From Calothrix sp. FI2-JRJ7 (lineage in GTDB: Bacteria > Cyanobacteriota > Cyanobacteriia > Cyanobacteriales > Nostocaceae): a stretch of 64,000 nt of DNA. The stretch's first letter is position 1, and each line of letters starts with the position of its first letter. The notes under the pieces are model-generated. The model made no database searches. It was not told the origin of the DNA and saw only the letters and a program-made list of their open reading frames with translations. The translations under genes were made by a program, and so were the position numbers. This document shows positions 1 through 9,337 of this stretch, in pieces. The DNA lies in assembly GCA_019359675.1 (NCBI GenBank), contig JAHHGX010000015.1:1-64000 (forward strand), read 5' to 3'.

Positions 1-1
1 A

Positions 2-106
2 TCCTGTAGTGAGCTAGTAAATGAGTTAATGAAATTAAATCTCAATAAACGCAAGTATTATCAACGAGGCATGAGAGCTATGAATCTTATTGAATCTATG
101 TTGTAG
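2..106 (+). CDS. C-terminal end of an unidentified gene (partial)
   Basis: An open frame enters from the left edge and ends at a TAG at 104-106, giving the last 34 residues of a basic protein that ends in NLIESML. The piece is too short to name. It runs towards the clipped Uma2 gene, with only 17 bases between the two stop codons, so this looks like a junction between an older gene and a truncated one. Calling it coding rests only on the open frame and plausible composition. Confidence 0.35.
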   Translation, partial: SCSELVNELMKLNLNKRKYYQRGMRAMNLIESML

Positions 107-123
107 GCGCCTTTGTCACCCCT

Positions 124-636
124 TCAGCACACAAATATAGTAGGAACTTTAGGATTCCCAATAAATACACGCCCCCCTAATGCTGCATAATCTACAATCC
201 AGTATTCAGGAATTCCCATCGCTTCATAATCACGAAGTTTATTGTAATAATCATCCTGCCAATTAGTACTAACAACTTCTACTATCAATTTGACCGAACT
301 TGCATTTTGAATAATTGATTCGCCTTCCCAGCGTGTCTCTGTGCCAATAGTGTCTTGATTCAAAACAATAATGTCTGGTTCGTAGCCTGTTAAGTTATTA
401 GGTTTTACAATAGATTCTTTGGGTATTGTCCAAATTCTACGTTTACCCATCGAAGAGATGGTTATGAGTAATTCTTCCATTAAATAACCTGCTAAATCTG
501 AATGCTTCCCTTTAGGCTTAGGCATTTCAACAATTACTCCATCATGCAATTCGTAATGTACTTCTGAATTTTCTTTCTCCCATTCGATAAATTCATCGAA
601 GGTGTATAGTTTTACTTCGGGTAAGGCTTGAGTCAT
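124..636 (-). CDS. Uma2 family (DUF820) putative endonuclease, C-terminally clipped
   Basis: The 170-residue protein is a member of the Uma2/DUF820 family, a very numerous cyanobacterial group with a PD-(D/E)XK-type nuclease fold and no settled role. Visible family landmarks are the N-terminal YTFDEFIEW segment, YELHDGVIVEMP near residue 30, GYEPDIIVL near residue 85, LIVEVVS near residue 117 and the YEAMGIPEYWIVD block near residue 140. The last two regions carry the acidic residues expected in the active core. Family members usually continue 20-30 residues past the KVPTI segment. Here the protein stops almost at once with FVC, so the 3' end is probably lost at a junction next to the partial gene at 2-106. 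It may be inactive. Confidence 0.8.
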   Translation of the reverse strand: MTQALPEVKLYTFDEFIEWEKENSEVHYELHDGVIVEMPKPKGKHSDLAGYLMEELLITISSMGKRRIWTIPKESIVKPNNLTGYEPDIIVLNQDTIGTETRWEGESIIQNASSVKLIVEVVSTNWQDDYYNKLRDYEAMGIPEYWIVDYAALGGRVFIGNPKVPTIFVC

Positions 637-838
637 CGCAATTTACCAATAATAATTAATTTGTATTTATAATTTTACTCATTCTCCTTATTTGGTTATG
701 CACTCCGTTAGTACTTTTAGTATATTAAGGGCGCCGCGAATTTGCTTTTTTAACAAAGCAATGGTAAATCCCCATCATATTCACTGTCGCACTACGCATG
801 TACTTGCGACCAACGAAAAGCGCGACTTGCGACTTGTT

Positions 839-1909
839 TTAACGGTGCCAACGATTTAGGTTGAGCGAACTTGCTTCGTCTTCGTCGGCGTGCAGGTAGT
901 TATCGATGGTAATTTTACCGCTGGAATGTCCTAGTGTTTTGGTAATTACGTGGATGGGGGTATTTTTAGCTGCGTGGGTGGCGTGGGAGTGGCGCAACCA
1001 GTGGGGTGAGGGTATGCGTGTTAGTCCTGCAGATACTGCAATATCTTTGATGATGCGGCGAATGTGTCTGTCGGTTACGGGTTCTGAGGTTTTTTGACTT
1101 CGGAATATGGGTTCTGTTTTGTCGCTTGGGCGCCGACGGTTGGCTAGTAAAAATTGGTAAAGTTCTGTAGGGAGACGCACGTCGCGTTCTTTGTCTCCTT
1201 TGCCCACTACTTTTATATATGGTAATCCTGATTGGTTGAGGTGTATTGCATTCCAGGTGAGTGTGGCTACTTCGCCAACTCTAAACCCTCCACAATAAAA
1301 TAACTCGAACACTAAGTAGTTGCGCTGCGCTTGAATTTTTTTCTGAGGTGTTTTGGCGCCGCTTATTGCTAAAACTGCCGCGTTGCTCATCATTTCTATT
1401 TCGGTGACGGATAGTGTTCGCTCTTTTATCTTCTTACGTTCGGCTGGCACCTTCAATAACATTGCTGGGTTCGCGCGCAGATACCCAACATCACACCCAT
1501 ACCGCAAAAAACTTTTGAGTGATGCAAGGCGCCTTCTAACTGATGCGCGCGCAATATGTCCCATTGTTTCCCTCTTTAATAGATAAGCTTTGTAATTATC
1601 TACGTCTTCTTTGGTGATGGTGTGCAAATTCAAATCATCGAGGTCGGGGTAGTCAATACCTAATTTGTATTGGACAAAATGCATTACGTCGTTACGGTAA
1701 GCGCGCGCTGTTTGCTCTGACTCGCGTGAACCTAACCAACTGCTGAATAATTCGCTTGTTGTGTTGGCGCCTGTAATTTTTGTGTTGCCCGTTGCTTTAA
1801 CCACTGCATCAACAGTTGCCTGAATAAATGCTAACTGCTCAGGTGATAAATGAGCAATCGCCTCGCTCAATTGGGTTTTGTCGATGTTGGAATTGGTGGC
1901 GCCTTCCAT
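839..1909 (-). CDS. Tyrosine recombinase / integrase (XerC/XerD-like)
   Basis: Site-specific recombinase of the phage-integrase family, about 356 residues. The N-terminal half is a SAM-like core-binding domain (from about residue 55, EQTARAYRNDV). The C-terminal half is the catalytic domain with all expected residues visible: Arg in GGFRVGEVATL, Lys in VGKGDKER, HxxR in HWLRHSHATH, His in LGHSS and the nucleophile Tyr in NYLHADED. The ATG at 1909 is preferred because GAGG lies nine bases upstream; the same frame also has a TTG at 1924. No attachment site or matching cargo could be delimited, so it may be a mobile-element integrase or a solo chromosomal recombinase. It sits in a zone of broken genes, which suits a former mobile element. 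Confidence 0.9.
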   Translation of the reverse strand: MEGATNSNIDKTQLSEAIAHLSPEQLAFIQATVDAVVKATGNTKITGANTTSELFSSWLGSRESEQTARAYRNDVMHFVQYKLGIDYPDLDDLNLHTITKEDVDNYKAYLLKRETMGHIARASVRRRLASLKSFLRYGCDVGYLRANPAMLLKVPAERKKIKERTLSVTEIEMMSNAAVLAISGAKTPQKKIQAQRNYLVFELFYCGGFRVGEVATLTWNAIHLNQSGLPYIKVVGKGDKERDVRLPTELYQFLLANRRRPSDKTEPIFRSQKTSEPVTDRHIRRIIKDIAVSAGLTRIPSPHWLRHSHATHAAKNTPIHVITKTLGHSSGKITIDNYLHADEDEASSLNLNRWHR

Positions 1910-2662
1910 TACAAACTGCCTCAATATATATAATGATGCTGACTCTATGTATCATTATGACCGATAACGGCTGTTCCCAGACATTTATTTCCACACCACA
2001 CTTTGGCACCTGTTTACTCTCTATACTGGTAATGTTTTTATCAATCTATACGTAATGTAAATTTATGTTGCATTGCTGGCATTATAAAGTAGGATGCGTT
2101 ATTGGTTGGCGGTTAAGGTAGGTGATAAAGGATACTGTGGTTGTGATGATTTTGTATGGGGGATTATACGGTTTTTTGTTGTGATATTGGATGCGTAGGT
2201 GTGAGTGGAAGGCGCCTGGTGTTCTGTATCCTGTATCGCGCGTCTGGTGTCCGGTGTGCCGTGTCCGGTGTCCCGTACCTGTATCCTGTATCGCGCGTCC
2301 CGTTCCCCTCACCAAACGAAGGGTGGGGTTATACGAGCGAAGCCTGCCAGGAGCAGGCTGTAAGTCTTGATTTTGCGTTTTGTTGATATAAATGAATGTT
2401 TGTTGAGAGGGAAAAGGTTAAGTATTTATACTGAATGTGGATTCTGGTGAGCCGGGAGTTATCGGCGCCTTTTATGCGAGACTGAAATATGAAATAAACT
2501 GCTTTCCTTAAAGCTTAAAGTATTTATATTTTTACTTTTTTAGTCCATTTTAATGGACGGATGCTATTAGCCTTTTCATTTGATTCCAAGGCGATCAAAG
2601 TGTGTTATGAAGGTGATAGTAATAAAAGAATTTTTTATAGCATTTGGGGCAATAATTAACAC
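1910..2662. other. Non-coding stretch with short tandem repeats
   Basis: About 750 bases between the recombinase and the next gene. I find no convincing gene here; open frames across the middle are translations of heptamer-like repeats rich in TGTATCC and GTCCGGT. Nothing else was recognised. Confidence 0.6.
2224..2299. repeat. Short tandem repeat (STRR-like) with duplicated 21-bp block
   Basis: The stretch is built from degenerate seven-base words (TGTATCC, TGTATCG, GTCCGGT, GTCCCGT). One 21-bp block containing TGTATCCTGTATCGCGCG occurs exactly twice, at 2224-2244 and 2279-2299, 55 bases apart. Such heptamer arrays between genes are typical of Nostocales genomes. Confidence 0.65.
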
Positions 2663-3209
2663 ATGGCTCGTACTTCTACACCTAAAAAAACGGCTGCTGA
2701 TACGTCAAAAACGAAGACTAGGCGCCAAAAATCAAGTACTGCTAGTAATAACAATTCAATTTTAAATGCGGATAAAAATGATAATAATTTTATTGATTTA
2801 TCTGAGTCGGTGAGCCAGTGCGTTGGGCGGGTTTCCCGACTTGAAGCAACTGGCGAACCCCCAAGGGTGGCGCCTTCCTTGCAAGAAGATAGTGTAGATG
2901 TAGCGGCGCCATTGGTAACTACGGATAAAACTTTTGATACTATTGATGCCGTAGTTACTACGAGTAGTGATGGGGTGCAATCTGGAGATACTGCTTTAAA
3001 ATGCTATTGAGTACGATTTGAGTTTAAAGGAAATCCGCGCGGAAGTTAAAAAATATAATCCTGCTCCCCAAAAAGCTCAACTGCAAACCCGCATGGAGAA
3101 TGCTTATAATAATTTTAAAAAAAGTAAGGCATGGGATAATCCTGAACTGCACGACAAGTTGGCGCCGATACTATCCCAGTTAGAAGCGATATTGGGTATC
3201 GAGGGTTAA
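2663..3209 (+). pseudogene. Hypothetical gene split by a one-base frameshift
   Basis: The first part (2663-3010) encodes 115 residues: a Lys/Thr/Ser-rich N terminus, then a low-complexity Asn/Asp/Ser/Val region. The frame stops just after TTTAAAATGC near 3000. Moving one base forward there opens a frame giving AIEYDLSLKEIRAEVKK and running to 3209, ending LSQLEAILGIEG. The second part has only an internal TTG as a possible start and no ribosome site, so the two parts are probably one gene with an extra A in the A4 run at 2998-3001. The C-terminal part is helical and charged. The family was not recognised. A true mutation and a read error cannot be told apart here. Confidence 0.6.
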
Positions 3210-3272
3210 TGGGGTGGTTGGTCGCTCTGGTTATTACTAAGTGTTTTTTAGAATAAATATACTAATATTATC

Positions 3273-3439
3273 TCTCTTCTGTCACTCTCCAAAAAAATCA
3301 AAAGCAATGCTAAAAACTCTCACTGAAATTGGGTTTGTAGTTCTATTTTCTAATATGATAAACATTATCACTGCTTTATTCTGAAACCCTTGTCCTACAA
3401 ATATGCCAGCTTTTAATCTACGGGATGTGACAGAAGAGA
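3273..3439. mobile_element. Candidate MITE with 13-bp terminal inverted repeats
   Basis: TCTCTTCTGTCAC at 3273-3285 is matched by its exact reverse complement at 3427-3439, bounding 167 bp without coding capacity. The bases just outside both ends are AT-rich with an AATATT-like word on each side, but no clean target duplication could be fixed. It lies between a frameshifted gene and a nuclease fragment, a setting where such elements are common. It could also be a chance inverted repeat. Confidence 0.4.
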
Positions 3440-3469
3440 AATATTCTCCTTAGTTATTTTTGGTTTAAA

Positions 3470-3685
3470 TTATATCTCTATTAAATCTTTCCATTGTTCT
3501 TTAGCAAATTTAATTAGTCCTTCAGTACGAGATTTAATTTTGTCACTATCCCACACATCATATTCTGAAACAATTGCATTTAATAGTTTGATATTAGCTT
3601 TCTTGTAGACTTCCTTTTTCTCATCAAAGGATTTGTTGCTAGCTTCGGAATTTAAACTAGGCGCCATAAACAGGAGTGTGAACAA
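3470..3685 (-). pseudogene. Remnant of a DUF262/DUF1524 (GmrSD-like) nuclease, C-terminal end only
   Basis: The 71 residues match, by eye, the extreme C terminus of DUF1524 HNH proteins of the GmrSD type: LNSEASNKSFDEKK, a following YKKANIKL, then YDVWDSDKIKSRTEGL and a final aromatic-basic helix with KEQWKDL. Full-length proteins have several hundred residues before this, with ParB-like and HNH parts, none of which are present. GmrSD enzymes cleave modified phage DNA, so this is probably the scar of a lost defence gene. A GGCGCC palindrome lies inside the first codons. Confidence 0.55.
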
Positions 3686-3810
3686 ATTCTTTACCTGAAG
3701 GCAGGTGTGTAAAATTTTACGGCATCTGTCCAGATTATGAATGAACGTTCACTCGTAGGTAATATCATAGTAGTGGAATTTAGTACACCTATATCAACTT
3801 TTGCCATAAA

Positions 3811-4206
3811 ATGAGTCAAATTAAAGAAAAACATACTGTAGCTATGGATTTAGCGGAAGCTGCTTTTGTTGCCAAACTTCGAGGTGATTTAGAAGAAGCT
3901 TCGCAACTTACTCGACAAGCTTTTGAGAAAGAGCAAGAAGCTGCTGCATTAGTTGCTCATCAATTAGATGCAGAACCAACTCGCTCGATTTTACATCGCA
4001 GTGCAGCAACTCTAGCTATCGATTGTGGAGAATTGAAAGCCGCAGAACGTTTAATTGCAACCGCTTTATCCGGAAATCCTCCTGAAGAAATAGCTGAAGA
4101 ATTAAAGGACTTGTTTATCCAAATTAATTTACGCCCTTATTTAGAGCGTCGTGGTATAGATGTTGATAATGAACAAATCAACGCTTTAATTTTAAAGAGT
4201 AAATAG
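3811..4206 (+). CDS. Small helical hypothetical protein
   Basis: Intact 131-residue protein of unrecognised family. It is rich in Ala, Glu and Leu with a helical pattern: the first 90 residues resemble two or three TPR-like helix pairs (AEAAFVAKLRGDLEEASQL and ATLAIDCGELKAAERLI), and the tail is charged (RPYLERRGIDVD). No signal peptide or membrane segment is seen. The gene stands alone between fragments. The decayed frame just downstream could once have been its operon partner, a TPR-like helper beside a larger protein, but this is inference. Confidence 0.7.
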   Translation: MSQIKEKHTVAMDLAEAAFVAKLRGDLEEASQLTRQAFEKEQEAAALVAHQLDAEPTRSILHRSAATLAIDCGELKAAERLIATALSGNPPEEIAEELKDLFIQINLRPYLERRGIDVDNEQINALILKSK

Positions 4207-4336
4207 TTTATATCTGAAAGAATGAGACATTAACCTTAAACAATTAGCATAATTAGCTCTAACTTCAATTAGACATCTCCAGAAAACATTTTGAAATCAC
4301 TACGATATTTTTTTAGCTTTGGATATTTAACCAATT

Positions 4337-4586
4337 ATGTTAGAGTTAGTACAAATTGGTGAATTAATGACGAGTGTAGATACCCCTGGCGCCATAAACT
4401 TGTGGCAGATTCCCATACTATTGAAGAATATCAACGCGCTTGCAGCCATCTTATTAATGTACAAGTTTTACGCATAGCTATCTTGAAGATAATGTTGCTC
4501 GTCAATTAATTGAGCGTCGAGTTGCAGATTTTACCTTGCGTTATGAACCGGATGCTGTTGAATATGTGTTATATCATGTCCGGTAG
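4337..4586 (+). pseudogene. Decayed coding remnant with frameshifts
   Basis: An ATG at 4337 opens MLELVQIGELM, but sensible sequence jumps frame: HKLVADSHTIEEYQRACSH follows in a second frame from about 4396, and SYLEDNVARQLIERRVADF, ending at a TAG at 4584-4586, in a third. Reading the pieces in order gives one plausible protein of about 80 residues, so this looks like a small gene or gene fragment hit by at least two indels. The family was not recognised. Confidence 0.4.
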
Positions 4587-4817
4587 CGTGACTATAATTA
4601 AATTATTGTCATCTGTACTAATATAAATAATATTAACAGCGCTACTGTGGTTCTTCCGGAATTAGCGTGCTAAATTTTAATCGCAGTCGGTAACTTTCCT
4701 TTAAAATCAAGGCTTACAGGCGCTTATAGTCGTGCATTTTAGTTAGAATGCAGTATTGTAGTCAAAAATGGCTATAATAAAAGCCTAGTAAGAATTTCAA
4801 GCTTATTTTTCAATAAT

Positions 4818-5979
4818 TTAGCACGCGCTTTGTACGGAAGAGCCATGTTTTTTAGGCGCCAGTTCTGGTGGTAAATTTTTTGCATCTTGTCCTTCTTTTA
4901 AAACACGAGGAATAATTTCTCGATAAATAGGGTTAGCTATTACTAGTCCACCATTTGGTTCTCGACGTAATAAACCTAAATCAACTAAATATTGTCGGTC
5001 GTCATCTGGTGTATTACCTAATGTATCTCCCGCTAACATTGGTTCGATTATTGCTTTGATTCTTGTTTCAGTAAGTCTATCCGCAAGAGAATCAAGGTGA
5101 GTATCTTTACGCGAAATTAATATTTCTTTAGCCTGAAAAATATGTTCTACTGTAATTGTTACTTGTGTATCAGTTACTAATTGTTCTACGATTTCTTTTG
5201 CTAAGGCGTTGATTAACCAGGGTTGTCCATAAGTTAAATCATAAGCCATTTGGGCTGCTTCAGCAGTAAAAACCTGTCCTGTATCTAAAGTATGCTCTTG
5301 ATATAATTCTACAACTTCGGCGGCATTAAAATACCTCATTGTTAATGAGCGGTCTTTAATGTTGAAAGGACTTGCTGTATTTAACCTCTCTTTACCACCA
5401 GAAGCAACTTTATAATCTCGCACATCCCGCATACCGACTAACCCTACAGATGAATGAAAGTTTTTGGGACGTTCAGAATAGCTATCACGCAACTGCCGCA
5501 AAACAGAAATTAATACTTGGTTTTCTAGGGAATCTATTTCATCTATAAATAGTACTAAAGGTCACGGAAAATAGTACTAAAGGTCACGGACAACTTTGTG
5601 CCCAGAGCCTCAGATTAGCTCGAATTCTCTGTCCGGGTGGTCCAGAAATCCAATCAGGAGGTTGTAAGTCGGATGGTAATCAGTCTACTATTTTATCACG
5701 CCATGTCGCCAAAATTGCAGACTCGGCGCCTCCAATATCATCTTTAAAAGCGTTTCCGACTTCTACCGATAAAGTAGCTGCACAGTACTCTCCCATGCGG
5801 GTTATTTGTTCAGCTAACGCTAGTATTGCTGTAGTTTTACCCGTTTGACGTGGTGCGTGGATTACAAAATAACTGCGTTGCCTAATCAAGCGCTCAAGAG
5901 AAGGCAATCGAACGGTAGGTGACAACATGTAGTGGTCGTCCCTGTTACATGGACCTGAGATGTTGAACCAACGAAACAT
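4818..5979 (-). pseudogene. AAA-like ATP-binding protein gene, inactivated
   Basis: Two pieces of one cyanobacterial P-loop ATPase are visible. The N-terminal piece (5979-5680) starts MFRWFNISGPCNRDDHYM and has the Walker A motif HAPRQTGKTTAI. The C-terminal piece (from about 5560 to 4818) has the Walker B-like LVLFIDEIDSLENQ, then a helical lid region. Between them the frame meets an in-frame TGA at 5680-5682, probably once TGG in VDWLPSDLQPP. A second TGA follows, before PLVLFIDEID. A 22-bp tandem duplication (5547-5590) also shifts the frame. The intact form would be near 390 residues from these pieces. No active protein is expected. Confidence 0.75.
5547..5590. repeat. Perfect 22-bp tandem duplication
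   Basis: The 22-base unit at 5547-5568 is repeated without change at 5569-5590. Twenty-two is not a multiple of three, so it breaks the ATPase frame just upstream of its Walker B motif. The perfect match suggests a recent event. Confidence 0.9.
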
Positions 5980-6129
5980 AACAATGGAGCGCAAGCTTAT
6001 TGTGACAATGCCCAGTGTAGCGCATATGAGCAAGTGCTAATGCCCATCTGCCGTAAATTTCAAAATGTTACAGGCATGTTCGTTCTTGTAATATATAACA
6101 ATATCGAATAGGCACCTTTAATAATTCTG

Positions 6130-6264
6130 ATGGTTTCATTTCTAAATAGGGTAAGTAAAACTCTGATTGTCAATCATCCAGAAGATAGAAAATATTATAT
6201 TGATTTTTCTTCGGTACGGGTTGCAGCACTAATTATCGCTAAAAACTTAGACGTACACAATTAA
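6130..6264 (+). pseudogene. N-terminal fragment of another P-loop ATPase
   Basis: Forty-four residues contain NHPEDRKYYIDFSSVR, resembling the opening of a cyanobacterial P-loop ATPase family in which a YYIDFSSVRG segment precedes the Walker A region. The frame then fails, and no Walker A follows before the next gene. A short remnant is the most economical reading, but it rests on one motif. Confidence 0.4.
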
Positions 6265-6366
6265 ACGCCACCAGCAAAATCAACCAGACTCTCGCAACTG
6301 ATGGTTATGCAGCATTTTTCAAAAGTAAAAGATTTCGAGAGTGGTTTACCTGCATATTACTCTAGT

Positions 6367-6396
6367 GAGCCACCCTACAGAGTAATAAGGTGGCTC
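6367..6396. repeat. Hairpin upstream of the sigma-like gene
   Basis: GAGCCACC (6367-6374) pairs with GGTGGCTC (6389-6396) around a 14-base loop, about 70 bases before the start at 6466. There is no following T run, so a classical terminator is unlikely. The GGTGGCT core resembles an intergenic palindrome seen again at 50743-50830. It may be a repeat element or affect the 5' leader. Confidence 0.5.
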
Positions 6397-6465
6397 AAAG
6401 CGAGCCAAAACAAGTTAGTACTCTAGTATTGAAACTTAGTCAATATCCAGGGATAAAGAGGTAAT

Positions 6466-8049
6466 ATGTTGAATTTTACAAATCGCAAGAACGTTCCAAC
6501 ACTACCCAAGCATAAAAATAATGCTCAAAAATTTTATACGTATCTTGTACTGAATAATGAAAAGGGATTATCTTCGCTGCAATGGAAGAATCAGCCAATT
6601 TTACAGCGTAATATTAAGTTGTATGAACAAATGCACGACGAGTTTCGTAATTTATGCAGTCAGGAAGATAGAGGAAATGGAATAGCACAGTTTTGGCGCC
6701 AAATTGTACTGAACCAACAAACTACTGTTTCTTGGGAACCGACGAATAAAACGCAGTTAGCATGGGAACATTTAGCTTCTTATTTTGAAGAAAAGTGTTA
6801 TTGGACAGCTAAAGATTTATGCCGGGACTGTAATTTAGAGACTTGGGAAGAATTTTTATGTTTAGCAAGATTGCTAGTTTATAATCCTCTCAAATTAAGA
6901 GAAATTTTAGTTCGTTACAATCCTTCTAAAGCCAATATAGATTCTTATGTATATGAAGTTTTAACTAACCATGTCAAAAGTGAAACTACTCAAAATAAAT
7001 TCTCGCGTTGGCGCCTTCTTTACAGCAAAAGTGATAAAGAGTTGAAAGAAGCACTACAAGTATTTGGACGTAAGGAACCAGAAATTTCACAGCTTATCTT
7101 TGCTAGAAAATATTTTAAAGAAGTTTATTTGATAAGTAAAGTCAAAAATCCGGCTCGAAAGTCCGGTCAAAAATGGCTAAATCCAGATGCACAAGATTTT
7201 GAGCAATCTGCACAGTGTTATAATGCAGAAAAATTTAGTAAGTCGGCGCCATACGAAGTATTAGTTAATTCAACAAACGTTACTGGTAAACTAATTCAAG
7301 AGTGGATGCAGGTTTGTATCCAAGCATTAGAACAATATCCCAAATCAATTTTACCTAAGTTTTCACTTGAAGCTTTGCAATCAACAGGAATTGAAGTTCA
7401 ATCTGAATCAGCAACCGAAAAACTTGAATTGACAGAAGATATTAGCGAAGATGACTTTTATTTTTCAAAAGAAATTAATCCAGTTTTATCTGAAATTTTA
7501 ATAACATTGAAGCCTGATGCTCAAAAATTACTATTTCTTTATTATGGTTTTAAGTTCAGTCAAAAACAGCTAGCTGATACATTAAATATTAATCAAAGTA
7601 CTATTTCTCGTTGTATAGCAAAATCTACTCTCAATTTATTAAATAAGATGTTGGAAATTTCACAACCACATAAATGGACAGATGATTGTGTGAAAAGCTG
7701 GCTTAAGCAAAGCTATCAGGCGCCTATCCATTCAGATATAATTCAAGCAAGTTTAGTTGATGCTGTGAAGAAACTTTCAGTTGAAGAACGAAATATTTTA
7801 CAAGGTTATCGTAATCAACAAATAAATCAAGAAGACACAAAACTTAGCAAAATAATTTGTCATTTACAAAATAACTTATTATTAAATATTGACAATTGGA
7901 TGAAAAAATATATCGATAAATGGTTGACAAAGCATTATAAAGCTCTTATGATAGATATTTTAAATGGTTCTAATAATTTAGAAACAAAAACAATAGTTTC
8001 TTTCGTTGAAAAACATCTTCAATCTGCAACAAAAGTCATCGTTAAATAG
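6466..8049 (+). CDS. Sigma-70-like regulator of a CHAT/exoprotein locus
   Basis: The 527-residue protein has one clear sigma-like feature, a region-4-type helix-turn-helix at about residues 364-385 (FSQKQLADTLNINQSTISRC), preceded by an acidic linker (TEDISEDDFYF). The N-terminal 300 residues are helical and Trp-rich and only vaguely suggest a sigma region 2 (LCLARLLVYNPLKLREILV). Related large sigma-like proteins often head cyanobacterial runs of DUF1822, CHAT, DUF928 and hemagglutinin genes. It lies 23 bases before the DUF1822 gene, on the same strand as the five genes that follow. It may set expression of the downstream exoprotein, by analogy only. No transmembrane segment is visible. Confidence 0.65.
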   Translation: MLNFTNRKNVPTLPKHKNNAQKFYTYLVLNNEKGLSSLQWKNQPILQRNIKLYEQMHDEFRNLCSQEDRGNGIAQFWRQIVLNQQTTVSWEPTNKTQLAWEHLASYFEEKCYWTAKDLCRDCNLETWEEFLCLARLLVYNPLKLREILVRYNPSKANIDSYVYEVLTNHVKSETTQNKFSRWRLLYSKSDKELKEALQVFGRKEPEISQLIFARKYFKEVYLISKVKNPARKSGQKWLNPDAQDFEQSAQCYNAEKFSKSAPYEVLVNSTNVTGKLIQEWMQVCIQALEQYPKSILPKFSLEALQSTGIEVQSESATEKLELTEDISEDDFYFSKEINPVLSEILITLKPDAQKLLFLYYGFKFSQKQLADTLNINQSTISRCIAKSTLNLLNKMLEISQPHKWTDDCVKSWLKQSYQAPIHSDIIQASLVDAVKKLSVEERNILQGYRNQQINQEDTKLSKIICHLQNNLLLNIDNWMKKYIDKWLTKHYKALMIDILNGSNNLETKTIVSFVEKHLQSATKVIVK

Positions 8050-8072
8050 TTGGATAATGTGAGGAAAATACT

Positions 8073-9305
8073 ATGTTGAGATTACCTGATTTTATGTCAA
8101 TTGACACAACAAAATTATGGCTGAATATTTCGCCAGCAGAACAAGAAAAAGCATATAGACATGCTCAATGCTATTCTAATCCAACTGCTTGTTATAATGC
8201 TTATTTGAGTAGCGTTTGTTTGTATCAGTTTCTCAATTGGCTTCAAGATTGGTCACGCGAAGAATATAATTCAAGCGCTTCCGTTTTTCCTTCTGAGCAA
8301 GATATTACTCACATTTGGGAAGTTGTCAGTGGTGCAGCTATTCAATTTGGTAATACTCGAATAGTATTAATTCCAACAGAAACCTTAGATTTAGATGTTT
8401 TATGTGTACCTCAAGAATGGGTAGATATTGAAAGCTGGAAAGCTGATTACTATGTTGCTATACAAGTTAATTTAGATGGTGATGATGATTGCTGGATGCG
8501 AGTATGTGGTTTTACAACGCATCGTCAACTTAAAAATCAAGGTATTTGTAACGAAGATTCTCGTACTTATTGTTTACCACGAGAAGCATTAGCTGATAAT
8601 ATTATTTCTTTATTTGCAACATTGGAATTAAATTTGCAGGTGGAAGTACCTTCTCTTGTAAGCTTATCTGAAGCTGAAGTTACAGATTTATTACATATTT
8701 TAGGTGATGCATCTGTTTATACTCCAAGATTGTTCGACATCCCGTTTACTAAATGGGCAGCACTTATTTCTAATGAACAATGGCGCCAACAACTTTACAA
8801 TCGACGTTTAGGTATAGTCAAAAATGTTGCGTCAGTGTCTTCAGTAAACGAGTCAAGAGCTTTAGTCAATCTTAATCAATGGTTTGAAAAGTTTTTTGAA
8901 GCAGGTTGGCAGTCTGTTGATGTACTTGTCAATACGCATTTACTAAATTTACCGCTTGAGTGTAGAAATTCCCACAGCAAAGGATTAGCACAAAAAGGCG
9001 CCAAGTTAATTGACTTGGGAATGCAAATCGATGGAAAATCTGTAGTGCTGTTACTTGCTATTTCTACTGAAGCTGAGGGAAAAACAGGAGTGGTTGCACA
9101 AGTTCATCCTACTGGTAATGATAGCTACTTACCACTGAATTTAAAGTTGTCACTTATAGAATCTGGTAACGTTTTACAAGAAGTTCAATCTCGTCGTCGA
9201 GATTGCTATATTCAATTAAATCGGTTTAAAGTGCAAAGGGGTGCTAATTTTAGTATTAGACTGGTTTTAGGCGAATTTAGTATCACCGAAGATTTTGTAA
9301 TTTGA
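8073..9305 (+). CDS. DUF1822 family protein
   Basis: The 410-residue protein matches the cyanobacterial DUF1822 pattern: an N-terminal helix-rich part (WLNISPAEQEKAYRHAQCY), the block IQFGNTRIVLIPTETLDLD near residue 95, VPQEWVDIESWKADYYVAIQ near residue 125, a WMRVCGFTTH strand, and a C-terminal beta-rich part. The biochemical role is unknown. These proteins nearly always sit in CHAT-domain clusters behind a sigma-like gene, as here (23 bases after it, 32 before the CHAT gene). No signal peptide is seen, so it is probably cytoplasmic, perhaps an adaptor between regulator and protease. Confidence 0.8.
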   Translation: MLRLPDFMSIDTTKLWLNISPAEQEKAYRHAQCYSNPTACYNAYLSSVCLYQFLNWLQDWSREEYNSSASVFPSEQDITHIWEVVSGAAIQFGNTRIVLIPTETLDLDVLCVPQEWVDIESWKADYYVAIQVNLDGDDDCWMRVCGFTTHRQLKNQGICNEDSRTYCLPREALADNIISLFATLELNLQVEVPSLVSLSEAEVTDLLHILGDASVYTPRLFDIPFTKWAALISNEQWRQQLYNRRLGIVKNVASVSSVNESRALVNLNQWFEKFFEAGWQSVDVLVNTHLLNLPLECRNSHSKGLAQKGAKLIDLGMQIDGKSVVLLLAISTEAEGKTGVVAQVHPTGNDSYLPLNLKLSLIESGNVLQEVQSRRRDCYIQLNRFKVQRGANFSIRLVLGEFSITEDFVI

Positions 9306-9337
9306 TACAAAACTTAATTTAATACAGTAATTGCGCC

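Noticed and set aside
2082-2386. Short open frames rich in Arg/Thr/Gly on both strands
   Set aside because: They are translations of heptamer tandem repeats, without start signals.
2990-3010. Programmed -1 frameshift at T TTA AAA
   Set aside because: The heptamer is a good slip site in the right phase, but the -1 frame stops within a few codons. The sensible continuation is in the +1 frame, so a one-base indel fits better.
839-6465. A complete integrated element with att sites
   Set aside because: I looked for long direct repeats around the recombinase and found none that bound a clear segment.
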